Source of the DNA: Agelas oroides
Taxonomy: Eukaryota; Porifera; Demospongiae; Agelasida; Agelasidae
Direction: 5' to 3'
Length of the DNA stretch: 64,000 nt
Assembly: GCA_949130485.1 (NCBI GenBank)
Contig: OX422192.1
Span: 2,422,085 to 2,486,084 of the forward strand
The first letter of the stretch is position 1. Each line of letters begins with the position of its first letter. Positions 10,158 through 21,886 of the stretch are shown piece by piece. A program made the translations under genes and the position numbers. Below the pieces are notes generated by a model that saw only the letters and a list, made by a program, of their open reading frames with translations, made no database searches and had not been told where the DNA came from.

Positions 10158-11111
10158 TCAATCAACCTTCTGCTTCTCCTTCAAAATCTGTACGTCTTCT
10201 CCAATATAGCTCACTTTTGTCTCTTCCACAAAATATACCATTTCTTCCTCTTCTCGAAAATTTGGTTGTGCACGAAACAGTTCTCTTGCTGTGATGAATC
10301 CTGTTGTGATCAAGATTCCTCCTAACTGCCGTGATGACATGGTCCTGTAATGGACTGGAATGCGGGCCCACTTAGGAACACTCACCTCAGTAACACTCTT
10401 CCCTTCATACGTCACAGCATAAGTTTTAATGGTTGCCTTCACTTTTGTCTTTGGAGGTACCACTAGCTTTTCAACAAGTTCATACTTTTGTGATAAAGTT
10501 TCCTCGTTTGTTGTACCATGTGTCTCCTCCTGGCTGGTCTGTTTAGTTAGGGAGCCACTGATCCCAATCCCACCGCCTGCCATGTTGAAGAACTGCGGCT
10601 TGAGTTCAAGACTGCCTCCAATATTATATGTGTAACTTTTATTAAACTTTAACTGGTATGTTTTTGTATTTGAATTGGTGCTCCCCTTCGTACTGGTGAT
10701 CTCAAATTTATCATTTCTGTCAGGCGCGTCTACTTCTTCTTCTTCGTCTTCCTCCCTGTCGTTCAAGTGACTTTTTGTGTCAATATCGACGATTGTGCGT
10801 CCTTTCGGCGTTGGCTCTTCGCTAATCTCAATCGCGCGGTAATTCACTGTGTCTTCCCAAAATGTGGCCAATTCCCTTTTCGTGGCACCAAGTACAAATA
10901 TGTCTTGTCCGTACTTGGCTTTTGCTGCTCGGACCAGATACAGTGGTCTCTGGTATAAGTCCAGAACCTCAGGCGAATAGCAGATGTTACACCATTTGGC
11001 CATCCTCTGCAGATAACCGAGATTCGCCGGGTCATTGGAGAAAGCCTTAGCTAGAGAAGTAGCCATTCCCGAAGTCGCTTTCAGAATGTCTTGCACCTGC
11101 GCACTTGCCAT
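10158..11111 (-). CDS. Aerolysin-superfamily (ETX/MTX2-like) pore-forming-type protein, intronless
   Basis: A single uninterrupted frame of 317 residues. The first ATG (11111) is followed by an amphipathic helical start and no clear signal peptide. The N-terminal half has a Cys/Trp/Tyr-containing region and then an acidic linker (NDREEDEEEEVD, about residues 116-127). The C-terminal half is a run of beta strands rich in alternating Ser/Thr, with an amphipathic segment (about 160-205) of the kind that forms the inserted hairpin in this superfamily. It is followed by the characteristic VPPKTKVKATIKTY strand and a later IPVHYRT. Family members oligomerise and insert a beta barrel into membranes; in animals, roles in defence or endolysosomal handling are proposed. 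The lack of introns contrasts with its spliced neighbours and would fit retrocopy or lateral acquisition. The assignment rests on pattern recognition of the beta region only. Confidence 0.6.
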   Translation of the reverse strand: MASAQVQDILKATSGMATSLAKAFSNDPANLGYLQRMAKWCNICYSPEVLDLYQRPLYLVRAAKAKYGQDIFVLGATKRELATFWEDTVNYRAIEISEEPTPKGRTIVDIDTKSHLNDREEDEEEEVDAPDRNDKFEITSTKGSTNSNTKTYQLKFNKSYTYNIGGSLELKPQFFNMAGGGIGISGSLTKQTSQEETHGTTNEETLSQKYELVEKLVVPPKTKVKATIKTYAVTYEGKSVTEVSVPKWARIPVHYRTMSSRQLGGILITTGFITARELFRAQPNFREEEEMVYFVEETKVSYIGEDVQILKEKQKVD

Positions 11112-11307
11112 GGTCCTACGTCACGGTGTTTTGCTTGGAGTGTCACTCTACAGACGTTTGCAGGTTGGTTGTCCGAGAATAGTCTCGCGAGCCAGACTCT
11201 CACACGGGGAAGAGAAAGGTCTGGTGAAATTCCCATCAAAACACACGCCCGAATTTCTTAGCGGGTTGCGCGTAAGGTTTAGCTAATAGTCACGCAAGCT
11301 ATGTATG

Positions 11308-11353
11308 TAGGCCTCGTTCCCAGGCTCCTTCGGCCAGGCTGGGAACGAGACTA
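11308..11353. mobile_element. Short hairpin MITE, tagcctcg family
   Basis: gcctcgttcccaggctcc is followed after a few bases by an inverted arm ending ggctgggaacgagacta. It lies immediately left of the large foldback element. Confidence 0.6.
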
Positions 11354-11376
11354 ACCATGCGCCAACTTTTGTTACC

Positions 11377-13657
11377 TAGCCTCGTTCCCAGGCTCCTCCG
11401 CTCCGGACAATAAAGTTTTGGGTCGCGTAAGGTGCCGGGTGAAAGCCGCATCCGGTGGGTGGAGCTAAGGGCGCGACCTAGATTACGTCATGATGACATG
11501 TGAAGCGAAGGGCTGTAGCTGTTACATCGTTGTCATTGCGCTGGCTTTGCATGACTGTTGTACTTTGACATCGACTGCTGCTTGCTTGGCAAGGCCCACA
11601 GCCAACTGTTCTGCAGCTCTTCTTAAGCCGGGCTAAGGTATTCAGTAGAGATTTACAAGTGTACCAATGCATCAGAATAACACTTCGTACTGGCTTTGCA
11701 TGACTGTTGTACTTTGACATCGACTGCTGCTTGCTTGGCAAGGCCCACAGCCAACTGTTCTGCAGCTCTTCTTAAGCCAAGCTAAGGTATTCAGTAGAGA
11801 TTTTAATACAAGTATACCAATGCATCAGAATTCATAAGTTGACATAAAACTCAGCAGGAGTCTATTTGAATTGCATAAATTTAAGTAATAATGACCTACT
11901 CTGGTACATGTACACATAGCTACTGAAGTTCTTGAGGCTCTCCATCCTGGGGCGACAGGCCTGTGTTTTATTGGTTGGTGATATTGATAGGATTAACTAA
12001 TTCACTAAGTACTTCCACCTTCTCAGAGACGATAAAAATTAAAACGTGCATGTCTTCTAGTCTCGCAAGCCACACCCTTCACAGAGAGGAAGGGTCTGGT
12101 CACACTGCAACCATAGAGTTGTTGCCATGGCAGAAACTTGATGTGACCAATCAGATCTGCACTCTTTGTAGGTCGCATCCATTGTCATGGAGCACAATTA
12201 TGTCGCATGTTAAGTAGTAGCCTCCTCCTAGCTAAGCAGATGTCAGCATCTTATTATTTAACTGCTGCATGCATTCGATAATTGCGTTCCTCGCTGACAA
12301 CTCAATGGTTGTATCGTGACCAGACCCTTCCTCTCTTTGCGAAGGGTGTGGCTTGTTAGACAACATGTATTCCTGATCAAGGAAGTAAATAGTTTTGTGT
12401 CAAATAATGGAGAAATTGTCATTCTTACTAGTTTATATCAAAGTGCTCATGTGCATGTTTGGTCTGCATAAAATTGCTTAGGCCTAACCTGACCTGCCTG
12501 ACTGCTTTTTATGGCCATGTAAGATTATTAGTTTCTCATCAGCCACCTGCATGGATTTCTGAGATAGAGTATATCACCGTTATTTCTTTTTTCATATAAG
12601 ATACTAACGACGTACCGGATAAGCGTAGCAATGAACACAATGCCAACAAACGTGTCTCTCTACTCCACAGCATCGAAAGAGCTCTTCTACAACAGCGTAT
12701 AATGAGCATTGATCCTCCTGACATCATTTTTGTTGAGTTCTTCGGTGAGAAATATCTGTCGGCTAAGAGTAAGCTGCCCACCCGCATTGGGTGCAGATAA
12801 AACACTTGATGAGAAACTAAAAATCAACGAACTGTTTGCATCCAACAACCATGTGACTACACGTTTCTTAGGAGTAGTACAGAGAAATGGGTATGATTTA
12901 TAGCTGTCACTGATAGCAGAAGGCTTGAGCATCAATCAAAGTGGCTACAAGTAGTGATGTCAGTCCCCAGATTACGCTTATCCACAATCTCTGAGTCTGG
13001 TGGTTTAATTCAATATTCTTGTCAATAGGATGCTTGGAATATCGGATGGCCAACAAAATCAAGGAGTGTATAATCAATAGTGACAAAGAGTGAACTGTAT
13101 CAGTGCTCCATTCTTAATTTGCTGGACATATACGTTCTTGACAAGGAATTTGAGTCAAAGCACCTGCTATTCTTCATTGGGGAGCCTAGATGGCTTGACA
13201 TGAGACTATTTACTCCCTTGACCAGGAATACATGCACGTTTTGTTATCATCTCTGAGAAATTGGAAGTACTAAGTGAACTAGTTAATCCTAGTACTAGAG
13301 TAGGCCATGATCATGATTTATGCAACCCGCTGGACTCCTGCTGAGTTTTTATGAGGTCTGATGCATTGGTACACATATAAATCTCTACTGGATACCTTAG
13401 GAAGTGCTGTAGAACAGTTGGCTGTGTGCCTTGGCCCTTGCCAAGCAAGCAAGTCAGCAGTCGAGGTCAAAGTACAACAGTCATGTCTAGATGTCAAACA
13501 GGTGCACGTGTATCCTTCATATGTCACACGATATAGGTCACGCCCATAGCTCCACCCACCGGATGCGGCTTTCACCCGGCACCTTACGCGACCCTAAAGT
13601 TTTTGTGCGCGTATACATATTCGCGTTCCGGAGCGGGGAAGCCTGGGAACGAGGCTA
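11377..13657. mobile_element. 2.3-kb foldback element with long inverted ends of the tagcctcg type
   Basis: The left end (tagcctcgttcccaggctcc, then gtgccgggtgaaagccgcat and ggtgggtggagct) is repeated as the inverted complement at the right end (13535-13657). Inverted similarity continues inward: 11541-11830 holds two tandem 149-bp copies of a unit containing catcgactgctgcttgcttg, and 13358-13500 holds one inverted copy. The middle carries a nested MITE (12058-12361) and stretches that may be degenerate coding sequence (near 12600-12800), but no transposase I can name. The flanks (gttacc and gttgcc) are not a clean target duplication. It ends about 25 bp before the TBC start codon, so it may contribute to that gene's promoter or 5' UTR. 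Confidence 0.75.
12058..12361. mobile_element. Nested ~300-bp MITE
   Basis: The left end tagtctcgcaagccacaccc and the right end, whose complement reads gtctaacaagccacaccctt, are inverted repeats of about 55 bp that both continue into gaggaagggtctggtcac. A related half-sequence occurs upstream of the aerolysin-like gene (near 11182) and inside the element at 47.7 kb. Confidence 0.75.
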
Positions 13658-13682
13658 GTTGCCACCACTTTTGTTTGGAACA

Positions 13683-16600
13683 ATGCAGACGCAGTATACA
13701 GTGGCTCAGGAGGTGACAACGGCAGATACCTGGCCGCTCATTCAGGATAGCAGTGGTCGAGTTTTGGACGAATATTCTTTGCGGAAAGTAACGTTCAGCA
13801 AGGTATACCGCCGTGACTATTGCAACACAGCCAGGGTGTATTAAATTTCATATAAATTATGTGGTAAGAAGATTGATAGATCTATATGTGCAATTATTTC
13901 AAGATGCAGCAGATTCTTGTTCTTAAAAGTTTTTCAGTGCATGCACGTTTAACATCTCATGCCTATAATGGAAAGACTATCTACTGTGCTGTCTGTGGGA
14001 TCACAGTCTTGAACATAGTGTTTTTGTTCTTTAACATTTAAATAAACAGAAGATTGAGCTAACCAACTACTAGTTCATGCCGTAATGTGCTTCAAAATTG
14101 TGAATGGTGTCATATACAGTTGTAACATGAATCAACTTAGGGTATACCACCGGAGATTCGCCCAGAAGCATGGCTGTTTCTTCTTAGCTACTACTCCTTC
14201 TCCTCAACCAGAGAGGAGCGGAAAGGAGTCAACAAGGACAAAAGGTCAGTTGCAGTTCATACCGACATGTGGCTGGCAGTCTAGACCTTATATAATGCCT
14301 CACAAAACTACATGTGAAATGGATGGTCATCTGGAGACTACGCCACCATTTTGAAAACGATTGTGCTGATAGAGGTTAAGTACAGCTGGACATTTTGTGA
14401 GCTCACACCATAAGTTAGGCATACAGGTAAGCTTATCACTTCAGTGAGCTGTAAGTACTGTTGAGACCTTATGCAATCTAGGTGAAAATATTAATCTACT
14501 CTTGTACTTGTGAATATGGAGCTCACAAACTGTCCCGATCGCTGTACTTACGTTCCACTAAAAGCAATCTTTTGCCATTGAAAATGGTGACAGATGCTCC
14601 ATCCACTATCTGTTTACATGGAGTTACATGCTGAGCATTGCATAAGGTCTATTATGTGAACTGAGTGTGTTTACAAGTGGTTAATTGTTTTTTGGTATAC
14701 AGATCCAAGTATGAAGCGTTGCTTTCCACCTGGAAATCTCCACTTTTTCTTCCAGATCACAATTTTTTGAAGCACGAAAGAGTGATTGGTGAGCAATCAA
14801 CTAGAGTTAAATCAACTGGAGTCAAATCAACTAGAGTCAAATGGTTGAGTGTAAAGTTTACTTTGGCTGACATTAAATCACACTGACACTTGCAGAAAAA
14901 GATTGCCTACGTACAGACAGACATTTGGAGTTCTACAGTGAGGGCAATACCAATACAGACAAGCTGAGAAGGATACTAACTACCTTTGTGATACATGACC
15001 CTGAAATGGGTGAGCCAGTTATCGTGCATGCAACTCTCAACCTACATGGATGACTATGTTGTGATGACACTGAGAAATGCTAGCCTCGTCCCCAGGCTCT
15101 CCCCACGCATGAACGAAAAATCGAACAGCAAGCGATGGATAGCTGGGTGGGGCCTGGGAATGAGGCTAGAGAAATGCATCACATCATCATCAGATTTAGC
15201 TCTGTTTTTGCTGTAGGTCTTCCAAGCTTGGACCTCGAGTTTTAACATTCAATCATTCAGAAAAAAACAGCTTACATTCCCAACTACGTAGCTACCGCCT
15301 AAACCGCCACCCAGGCATGCACATACTCGATGAATACTGTATTTCTCAACAGGTTATGTTCAGGGAATGAACGACATTCTTTCTCCACTCTTGTTTGTTC
15401 TGGGGAGCGAGCACCAAGCCTTTTGGTGCTTCACTGATGTCATGAGAAGAATGGTGGGTCTGCTTCACGGAAATCTGGTTCATTGATTGTTTATGTACAG
15501 CAGCCGTTTATTTGTATTAGGTGGCACATATAAGCTGCTTTACAAATGCATGTATGCAAGGCTTATACACTATGCGTATATCAAAGGACCATTACCCATC
15601 AAGTTATTGCGTCCTCTTCTGCCTTCACACCACTTGTCATCCATCCAGCGCTCTACCTTCAGTGATCTGACTCTTTCCCAGCCACTGGACACAGTAGCAA
15701 AACTCTGCTGCTATGCTAGTCCTCAGCTACACGACCACATCAGTACGTTGTGACAGTCACACATGCTGTACACTGAAGCCAGAGACTGTGTTGGAGACGT
15801 TATGATTGTTGCAATGCACATTTTCTTACCTAGGCAGTATCTATGATGGGGAAGACTGGATTTTCTGCTTCAGGTATTTAACTCTGCATACACTTTATAC
15901 CTGGACCCCACACTAATTGTTCCGAAACAATGAGAAACTAAGATCTTGCCAGTAACACACACGAATGCCCATCAATCATTGTTATTCCTGCACACAGTCG
16001 CCGTATGGAACAGCTTACCTCCATGTGTACAAAACTGCCAGTCATGCATTGCATTCTTTTAAACAGATTGTATTATGTCACACACTTTATACCTCACCTA
16101 ATACTTAGCACTTAATATTTTAGTCTTAGTTAGTTTGACTTCTATCTGGGTGCATATAGTGTTGCTAGTATTTTTATTATATAGATGGATACTCATCAAC
16201 TTCAAGAGGGAGTTCTCCATGTCAGAAATAGTTTCTCTATGGGAGGTAAGTTAATTTCAGTCTGCCATGACGATTTTCTGAGTCTCGTATTACATCAACA
16301 TAGTACTATAGTCACTGTAGGATCTAAATAGCTGCCAGTTTTATTTTTATTTTCTTCCTAGCGCATCTGGTCGAATCATGTGACCTCACACTTCCAGCTC
16401 TTCTTTGCTGCTGCGATGCTCCTGTATTTTAAACAACAGCTACTGCAGTGTAGCACAGTTGAAGATTTCATGGAGGTTAGCTGTGACCAACAGGAGGTGG
16501 CGTGCAAGTAGTATTATGCATGAAGGGTAATCTCTTTCCCAGGCCTCCCATGTTTATTGGGCTGCATTGACAGTATTACACAGAAGTACACATTATGCAC

Positions 16601-18131
16601 ACGTGTGTCTTGCGCGGTGGGTGATTTTGCATAACATTTAGGCCTGCCTAGGGAGATGTGGATGAAGGAGTGGGTGGTGTTGGGACTTTGGTTACTCCAG
16701 ATGTAAAAAGCTAGCTCTGATAGCAGGTTGACTATTTCTTCATAATAATTTATCCCCTTGCAGCTGACAATGAAACTCTCGGGGAATATTCCTTTCATTC
16801 CAGTACTTTCCATGGCACAAGCCCTTCTGGAGCAGTTGAAAGGAGATGAATACTGCCCTTACGAACTGAGGGTATGTTTGGTGATTTCAGAGTGCATACA
16901 TTGATTAGAATCGTAGTAACAAAATGTGGAGGAGCATGCCTGCAGGTAAAGATATGACTTGTGATTGGTAGAGGAGTGTAACAGATACCATGAAAACCAT
17001 GAAATTTTGGTGCATCAAAAAGTGTGATTACTGGCTGTTCATAAATCACTCAATCACATGCAGCATCCACCAAGTGTAACAGGAAATGAGCGTTAGCTTC
17101 TGACCTCCTGTGGTTGTAGTGCATTTGTTTGCAGTAGTATAATCAGTGAGTTGACATAACATTCCCCATGTACAGTATCTTGTATCTAGCAGTGGATGTG
17201 CCCCACCTCCATTGGTAGGATTTGTGAGAGCAAGACAGAGCTTTACTACACTTCACTCCAGCAAGATCCTTGTAAGTCAGTTTGGCAATATTGTTTTTGT
17301 GTTATTGATGCAAAACACGTTTTTGCTAGTTATAGTTTAGAGCTTGGTACAAGTATGCTTGTGTATTAGTGCATACAGCAGTGGCAGCTGTAGTCGTATG
17401 TGTGTGATAGCCTATATATTTTATACGGTTCGTAGTTTGTTACTTTTGATTGCTACATTTCCAATTTCTCTACACACTAGCTACAGAGAAACCAGATATG
17501 GACATCTCTATTTGGAGATGCACCTGTGCAACCCATTACATCACCATTCACGCTGTCTCCAGTTGCAGCAATTAGCCAATCAAATTACAGCAAGATGATG
17601 TTGCCAGGAAATAGTTACAATCATGCAGGAGGTCAGAATGATGGGCACAAACAGCAGCTTTCTGGAGAATATTTCACTAACAGTCATAACTCAGTTGACA
17701 GAACAGTCAAATGTAAGTCCCCACCTCCTAAAGAGGGTTTCTTACCAAGAGAAAGCAGTATAAGATTTAGGGATGACATTCGAAATATACAAAAATTTCC
17801 AACACATACACCCCAATCACAACCTTGGCTACCTACTCTCTGCAATAATACGAGCGACAACCAGAAACAGTCCATTATTAGTGCAGAACAAGACACTTCA
17901 AATATTTCTCATCTCAGGAACAGCAAGTTTCACGATAGTATTCCAAATGGCACTACATGTGATCTAAACAGTACTCCAAATTCACATCAGTTATGGCCCC
18001 TGATATCATCTGATAGCACCAAGAGGAGTCACTCTGTCTTCACTCAGGAGATGAGCCAAGATATGAGTCTGCAAGAATGTGAATTGAACTTTGACTTGTT
18101 GAGATCAGAGGCTGAACTTGCTCCATTTTGA
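13683..18131 (+). CDS. TBC-domain RabGAP (TBC1D15/17/25-like), 12 exons
   Basis: Exons 13683-13802, 14141-14244, 14703-14788, 14896-15009, 15353-15453, 15649-15742, 15834-15873, 16185-16245, 16362-16475, 16764-16871, 17176-17271 and 17481-18131 join in phase to 562 residues. The product should stimulate GTP hydrolysis by a Rab GTPase in membrane traffic. Domain signs: PPEIRPEAWLFLLSYYSF, then STREER; IxxDxxR at I103-R109 (arginine finger R109); GYVQGMNDILSPLLF with glutamine finger Q145; EHQAFWCF; DWIFCFRWILINFKREFSM; SLWERIWS. Together these cover the TBC core (about 40-310). The last ~215 residues are a Ser/Asn/Gln-rich tail of low complexity. ATG 13683 is the first in frame after the transposon end at 13657. 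The family is firm; the subfamily is inferred from FKREF and the motif spacing. AATAAA at 18189-18194 is a likely poly(A) signal. Confidence 0.92.
15081..15168. mobile_element. Hairpin MITE in a TBC intron with 9-bp target duplication
   Basis: Starts tagcctcgtccccaggctct and ends ggcctgggaatgaggcta. It is flanked by perfect direct repeats gagaaatgc at 15072-15080 and 15169-15177. Confidence 0.85.
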
Positions 18132-18528
18132 CTTTTTCAAGAGTGATCACATAATAATTATGATGTATTATTATGATTCTAGAGTCAGAATAAAAAATAT
18201 ATATTTTGTATTAAAAGTAGTCCAAGATAGCACAATCGGTGAAGTTCTTAGTTGTAACTATAGGGTAGGGCTGGTAATATATATAAAAAAAAAGATCTAA
18301 CATACTTGGTAGCCATCGTCCCTGTCTTTGTTAACTGAGTTCCTAGATCCATGGAACTCAACGATGAGAGAAGAAATTGCTGCTACCATGCATGGTGATG
18401 GCTATACTAAATCGAATTGAGTTGCCTTGCCTCTCACACCCCTAGCTTTCATTACAAAGCTGGGGGGTATGAGATGCCAGGAAAAGGAGTACATGCATAT
18501 ATTTTGACCTTACAGGCATGCTTAACAG

Positions 18529-18595
18529 TAGTCTCATGCCCAGCCGCCACCCCCCAACCCCTGGTGGGGGGCGTGGACAGCTGGGCACGAGACTA
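18529..18595. mobile_element. Hairpin MITE, tagtctc variant
   Basis: tagtctcatgcccagc and gctgggcacgagacta are inverted ends around a C-run/G-run stem. The flanking repeats tgcttaacag and tgcttacag are nearly identical. It lies between the convergent 3' ends of the TBC and DNAJB9-like genes; the rest of 18132-18764 is 3' UTR-like and without a gene. Confidence 0.75.
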
Positions 18596-18764
18596 TGCTT
18601 ACAGCAGGATGATTAACCAACTTTTACAATAACAAAAAATTTGTATGTTCTTTATAACAATACTTAGTGCAGATCGACACAAATCAATAATGCTGAAATC
18701 ATGTGACGATGGTGATGATGCTTGATACATAAAGTGACGGTATAAAAATCTACATTGATGTAAT

Positions 18765-21686
18765 TTAGGAGCATGTGGTATAGGTAGTAACAGTGTTCCC
18801 AACTTGCTTAGTGACAGTCCTGCATGACCTGTGAGCTTGCCCTGTCAACACAAAGAGTGCATCCATTGCATAACCTTCAAGCTACACAGTATAAATAGTG
18901 ATTCCAAACTGATTGAAAGAAACAGCTCGTTCTCAGGATTAGCTCATGCTACAAGTGACCAATGCACATCAAATGATGTCCCAATGGCTGCTCTTTGAAA
19001 GCAAAAATTGTGAGTCATGGGACACTAAATGGCTGCAGTACCTGCTATTATTAATTTTAGTGTGGAAAATTAAAAAGGGGTGTAATTTCCTGCCATCAAA
19101 GTTTGCTAAAACCAATGGTGATCAATTGATTTCAATCAAAGGTGGATTTAATTGTAAAAGAGTTTGAGGATCTGGAGTCGCTAATATGAATTAATTCACT
19201 AAATAACCACATTGATCTAACCTTGAGAATGAGCCTCGGAATGGAAGTTGTGGAAGTTTCCAAACCCATCCCCAAACCCTCCCCCTCCAAAGGGGTTGCT
19301 AAAAAGGGAATCATCACTGTCCTGTTCTGTGTCAAAGGAGAAAAAACTGTGGCCTGTGTTATGTGTGTGTGTGCGTAAATAAAGTGTGCAATATGTGATG
19401 ATGTGTGGGGGGTGGGATGTGTGCAGTTGTGTGTGATGAATTACATGCATGTAACGTGTGTTGTATATGTATGCATCAATCATACTTTCATGGACCAAGT
19501 GCTATAAAGTACAGAAGCCATACAGTGACATAGCCAGACTGACCATTGCGTTATGATCAGGCAGCCTGATTGTGAGTCATGCACGCACATATTGATAACA
19601 AGTGACAATTATGATCATTACGATCTTCGAATGAAAGACTGCTGCACAGAGGATAGCTGCACAAAGAGATGGTACTTTTGAGGAGCTTCTACCGACCTTA
19701 TGGATAAGTGCAGCCACCTCACTACATTCTGCGCATAAGATAGTAGTCTCCATCTCCCAGTTGCCCCAGCGCAGCTAATAAGGCCTGGTATTGGCTGAAA
19801 CGCATCCTGAAATAGTGGGTGACTTTGCATAACATCTAGGCTGATTTTTGGGGGGAGATGTGGTTGTTCATGCAGAGTAATGGTTAGGCAGATGAACACA
19901 TTTACTTGACAAGTTCATAGCGTGGTTTGTTCATCAATTATGATTGATCTGTATGTATGCAACGTGTATGCATGTAAATACAGTAGCTTATGCTTGTGGT
20001 GACCATACGCTTCTAGTATAATATCTGTGATGTCTGCATGTGTGTTGATGTGTGAGAGATATAGTTTATGCACAGACAATAAAACATACGTCCATCCGGG
20101 TGGTGGTTGTCATGTGTATGGTGAAAATGTTGGAAAAAACCTGCGTCGTCATCTTCACCAAAAAAGTCTTTGAAAATATTGTCAAACGTAAAGTGGAAAC
20201 TGCCCCCTGTTCCTCCGCCTGTATTGAAGAATGCATCGTAGTCAAACGGCGAACCGTACTGAGAGGCTTGAGGTCCTTCTGTTCCAAATGTGTCATAGTG
20301 ACGACGCTTCTCCGGGTCTGAAAGGATGTCATAGGCTACGTACAGGTGTGTGCATTGTGTGTGTATGCATGCAAAATGTCCATAAGTAAGAACTTTCCTA
20401 GACAAATGAACGTGTTGGTCATGCCCGTATTTGCCAGTTTATGACAGACGACTAAACAACAACTTACACATATATGGTGAATAACTCCATGATGCTCTGT
20501 ATACTACTTCTGAAAAATCACGACAGTACAGTGAACAGAGGGTGTGCATTTATAGTGTCACATTGTAGCAACCATTGCTATGCCGCCATCTTGAGAGGCA
20601 AAATGGAGAGCTTTTAATTGAACTTACATACTAGCAATGATTGTATAAGTAGCATTTCTTTCTTGTACAGGTATGTTAAATGTCATTAATATATCCTTCT
20701 GCATGATATAAAGTTGAAGCTAAATGCATGCTCCATGCCTTGAGGCAAGCTTGTAGAATAGTCTCACCATACAATTTTCCAATTCACTGTCTCTCAAGAT
20801 GGCAGTGCATATACAGAATACGCGGAAATATATAGTGACGTTAAACACACGCCCTCTATTTTTGTGAACGTCACCAAGACTAGTGGCTTAGCAGATCATG
20901 TAATCACAGCCAAGTTTATGCTGACACAAATGATGTCCCTGGACGCAATGTAAGGCCACTCCAAGTTGTTTCCCATTACACTGGAAACTTGAGGACATGT
21001 GGGCGGGCGGTTCACTATCCATTATTCATTACCAGAGACTCTGACTTAGACACGAAGAAATCAATGAACAAATGCTCTTCATCCGCCACAGAAATGATTG
21101 TCCACGGCAGCGCCGCATATTTGGTTGATACAGAGTAAACGCAAACATTTACAATCATGCCGGCCATTTGAAATCAGTCAGGACTTCGACAGTTCATGAC
21201 AGTTGTGGGCAAGCACGTGGTTGTTAAGTTGTTCATGTGATCTGCAGCACCATCAATAATGAATAAACGAATGCAAATGAACAAAATTATGCGGCTCATA
21301 AAATGGATGCGGGCGGGAAATGGGAAACAATAAATCAACTTGGAGTGGCCTAAGTAGAGTCTACTACAATTTCAATATGGGAGCGATCATCTCTTGATAC
21401 ACTGTAGCGTCTAATGGTGGTTCCTCAACACGTCCCACCTCCCTGGTAATCACTCACCATTGGCGATCTTCTCAAAATGTTTTCTCGCCTCTGGGTCTGG
21501 GTTTTTGTCGGGGTGGTACTTCACCGCCAGTTTCCTGAAGGCGCGCTTTATCTCCTTGTCAGAGGCGTCCTTGGACACCCCCAGTAGTTTGTAGTAGTCT
21601 GAGTCGGAGGAGGAGGCGTGTGCTACCAGCACACACACCACAACAGCCAGCAATAGCTGAGAAAGAAACAACTTCGCAAGATCCAT
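18765..21686 (-). CDS. DNAJB9: ER-lumenal J-domain co-chaperone, DNAJB9/ERdj4-like
   Basis: Minus-strand exons 21686-21458, 20335-20090, 19353-19222 and 18841-18765 join in phase to 227 residues; human DNAJB9 has 223. The protein should stimulate the ATPase of the ER Hsp70 BiP and help degrade misfolded secretory proteins. It has a hydrophobic signal sequence (residues 1-26, [16 protein letters not shown]) and a J domain (about 30-93) with the HPD motif at 58-60 (YHPDKN) and [20 protein letters not shown] across the first intron. A Phe/Gly/His-rich middle follows ([18 protein letters not shown], then [14 protein letters not shown]), and the ERdj4-type C-terminus [20 protein letters not shown]. 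That last tiny exon, matching the diagnostic CRTVT...TTYT tail, makes the assignment strong. It is head-to-head with the cadherin gene, 200 bp apart, with an ER-stress-element-like site between. Confidence 0.93.
19655..19890 (+). repeat. Dispersed SINE-like repeat, copy in a DNAJB9-like intron
   Basis: The core ccccagcgcagctaataagg, then ggcctggtattggctgaaac, ending near gcataacatctaggc, recurs at 58770-58925 (same strand) and 27430-27520 (opposite strand). Fragments lie near 16600-16660 and 62465-62530. Two copies run into a homopolymer T tract at the same end, as a retroposed element would. No protein is encoded. Confidence 0.6.
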
Positions 21687-21751
21687 AGCTAGGATTTACT
21701 AGTCGTAGACACACGTTCAGTTTTCCGGGAACACCCCGGTGTTTCTCTTTA

Positions 21752-21770
21752 CATGGCGGAATCTGATTGG
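21752..21770 (-). promoter_or_regulatory. ER stress response element-like site upstream of the DNAJB9-like gene
   Basis: On the minus strand this 19-mer reads CCAAT, nine bases, CCATG. The mammalian ERSE, bound by NF-Y with ATF6/XBP1, is CCAAT-N9-CCACG, so spacing is exact and one base differs. It lies about 65 bp upstream of the DNAJB9-like ATG, in the same orientation as that gene. Confidence 0.5.
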
Positions 21771-21802
21771 TTAGTGATGATGTAATTGTAAGCAGTATTG
21801 CA

Positions 21803-21833
21803 GTCTTGTTCCGTAGTCTGGGAACGAGACTAA
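21803..21833. mobile_element. Minimal hairpin of the tagtctcg type in the shared promoter
   Basis: agtcttgttcc and gggaacgagact form an imperfect hairpin of about 30 bp between the divergent DNAJB9-like and cadherin genes. It looks like a deletion remnant of the dispersed hairpin family. Confidence 0.45.
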
Positions 21834-21886
21834 ACATTTCATTGCGGGCTTGTGAGCTAGCTGCAGCACCCTGCACGGAGCGAAAC

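Noticed and set aside
17063..17096. Possible extra TBC exon after an acceptor at about 17063 (HPPSVTGNER, then stop)
   Set aside because: It would end the protein prematurely; skipping it joins 16871 to 17176 in phase 0 and keeps the frame open into the long last exon.
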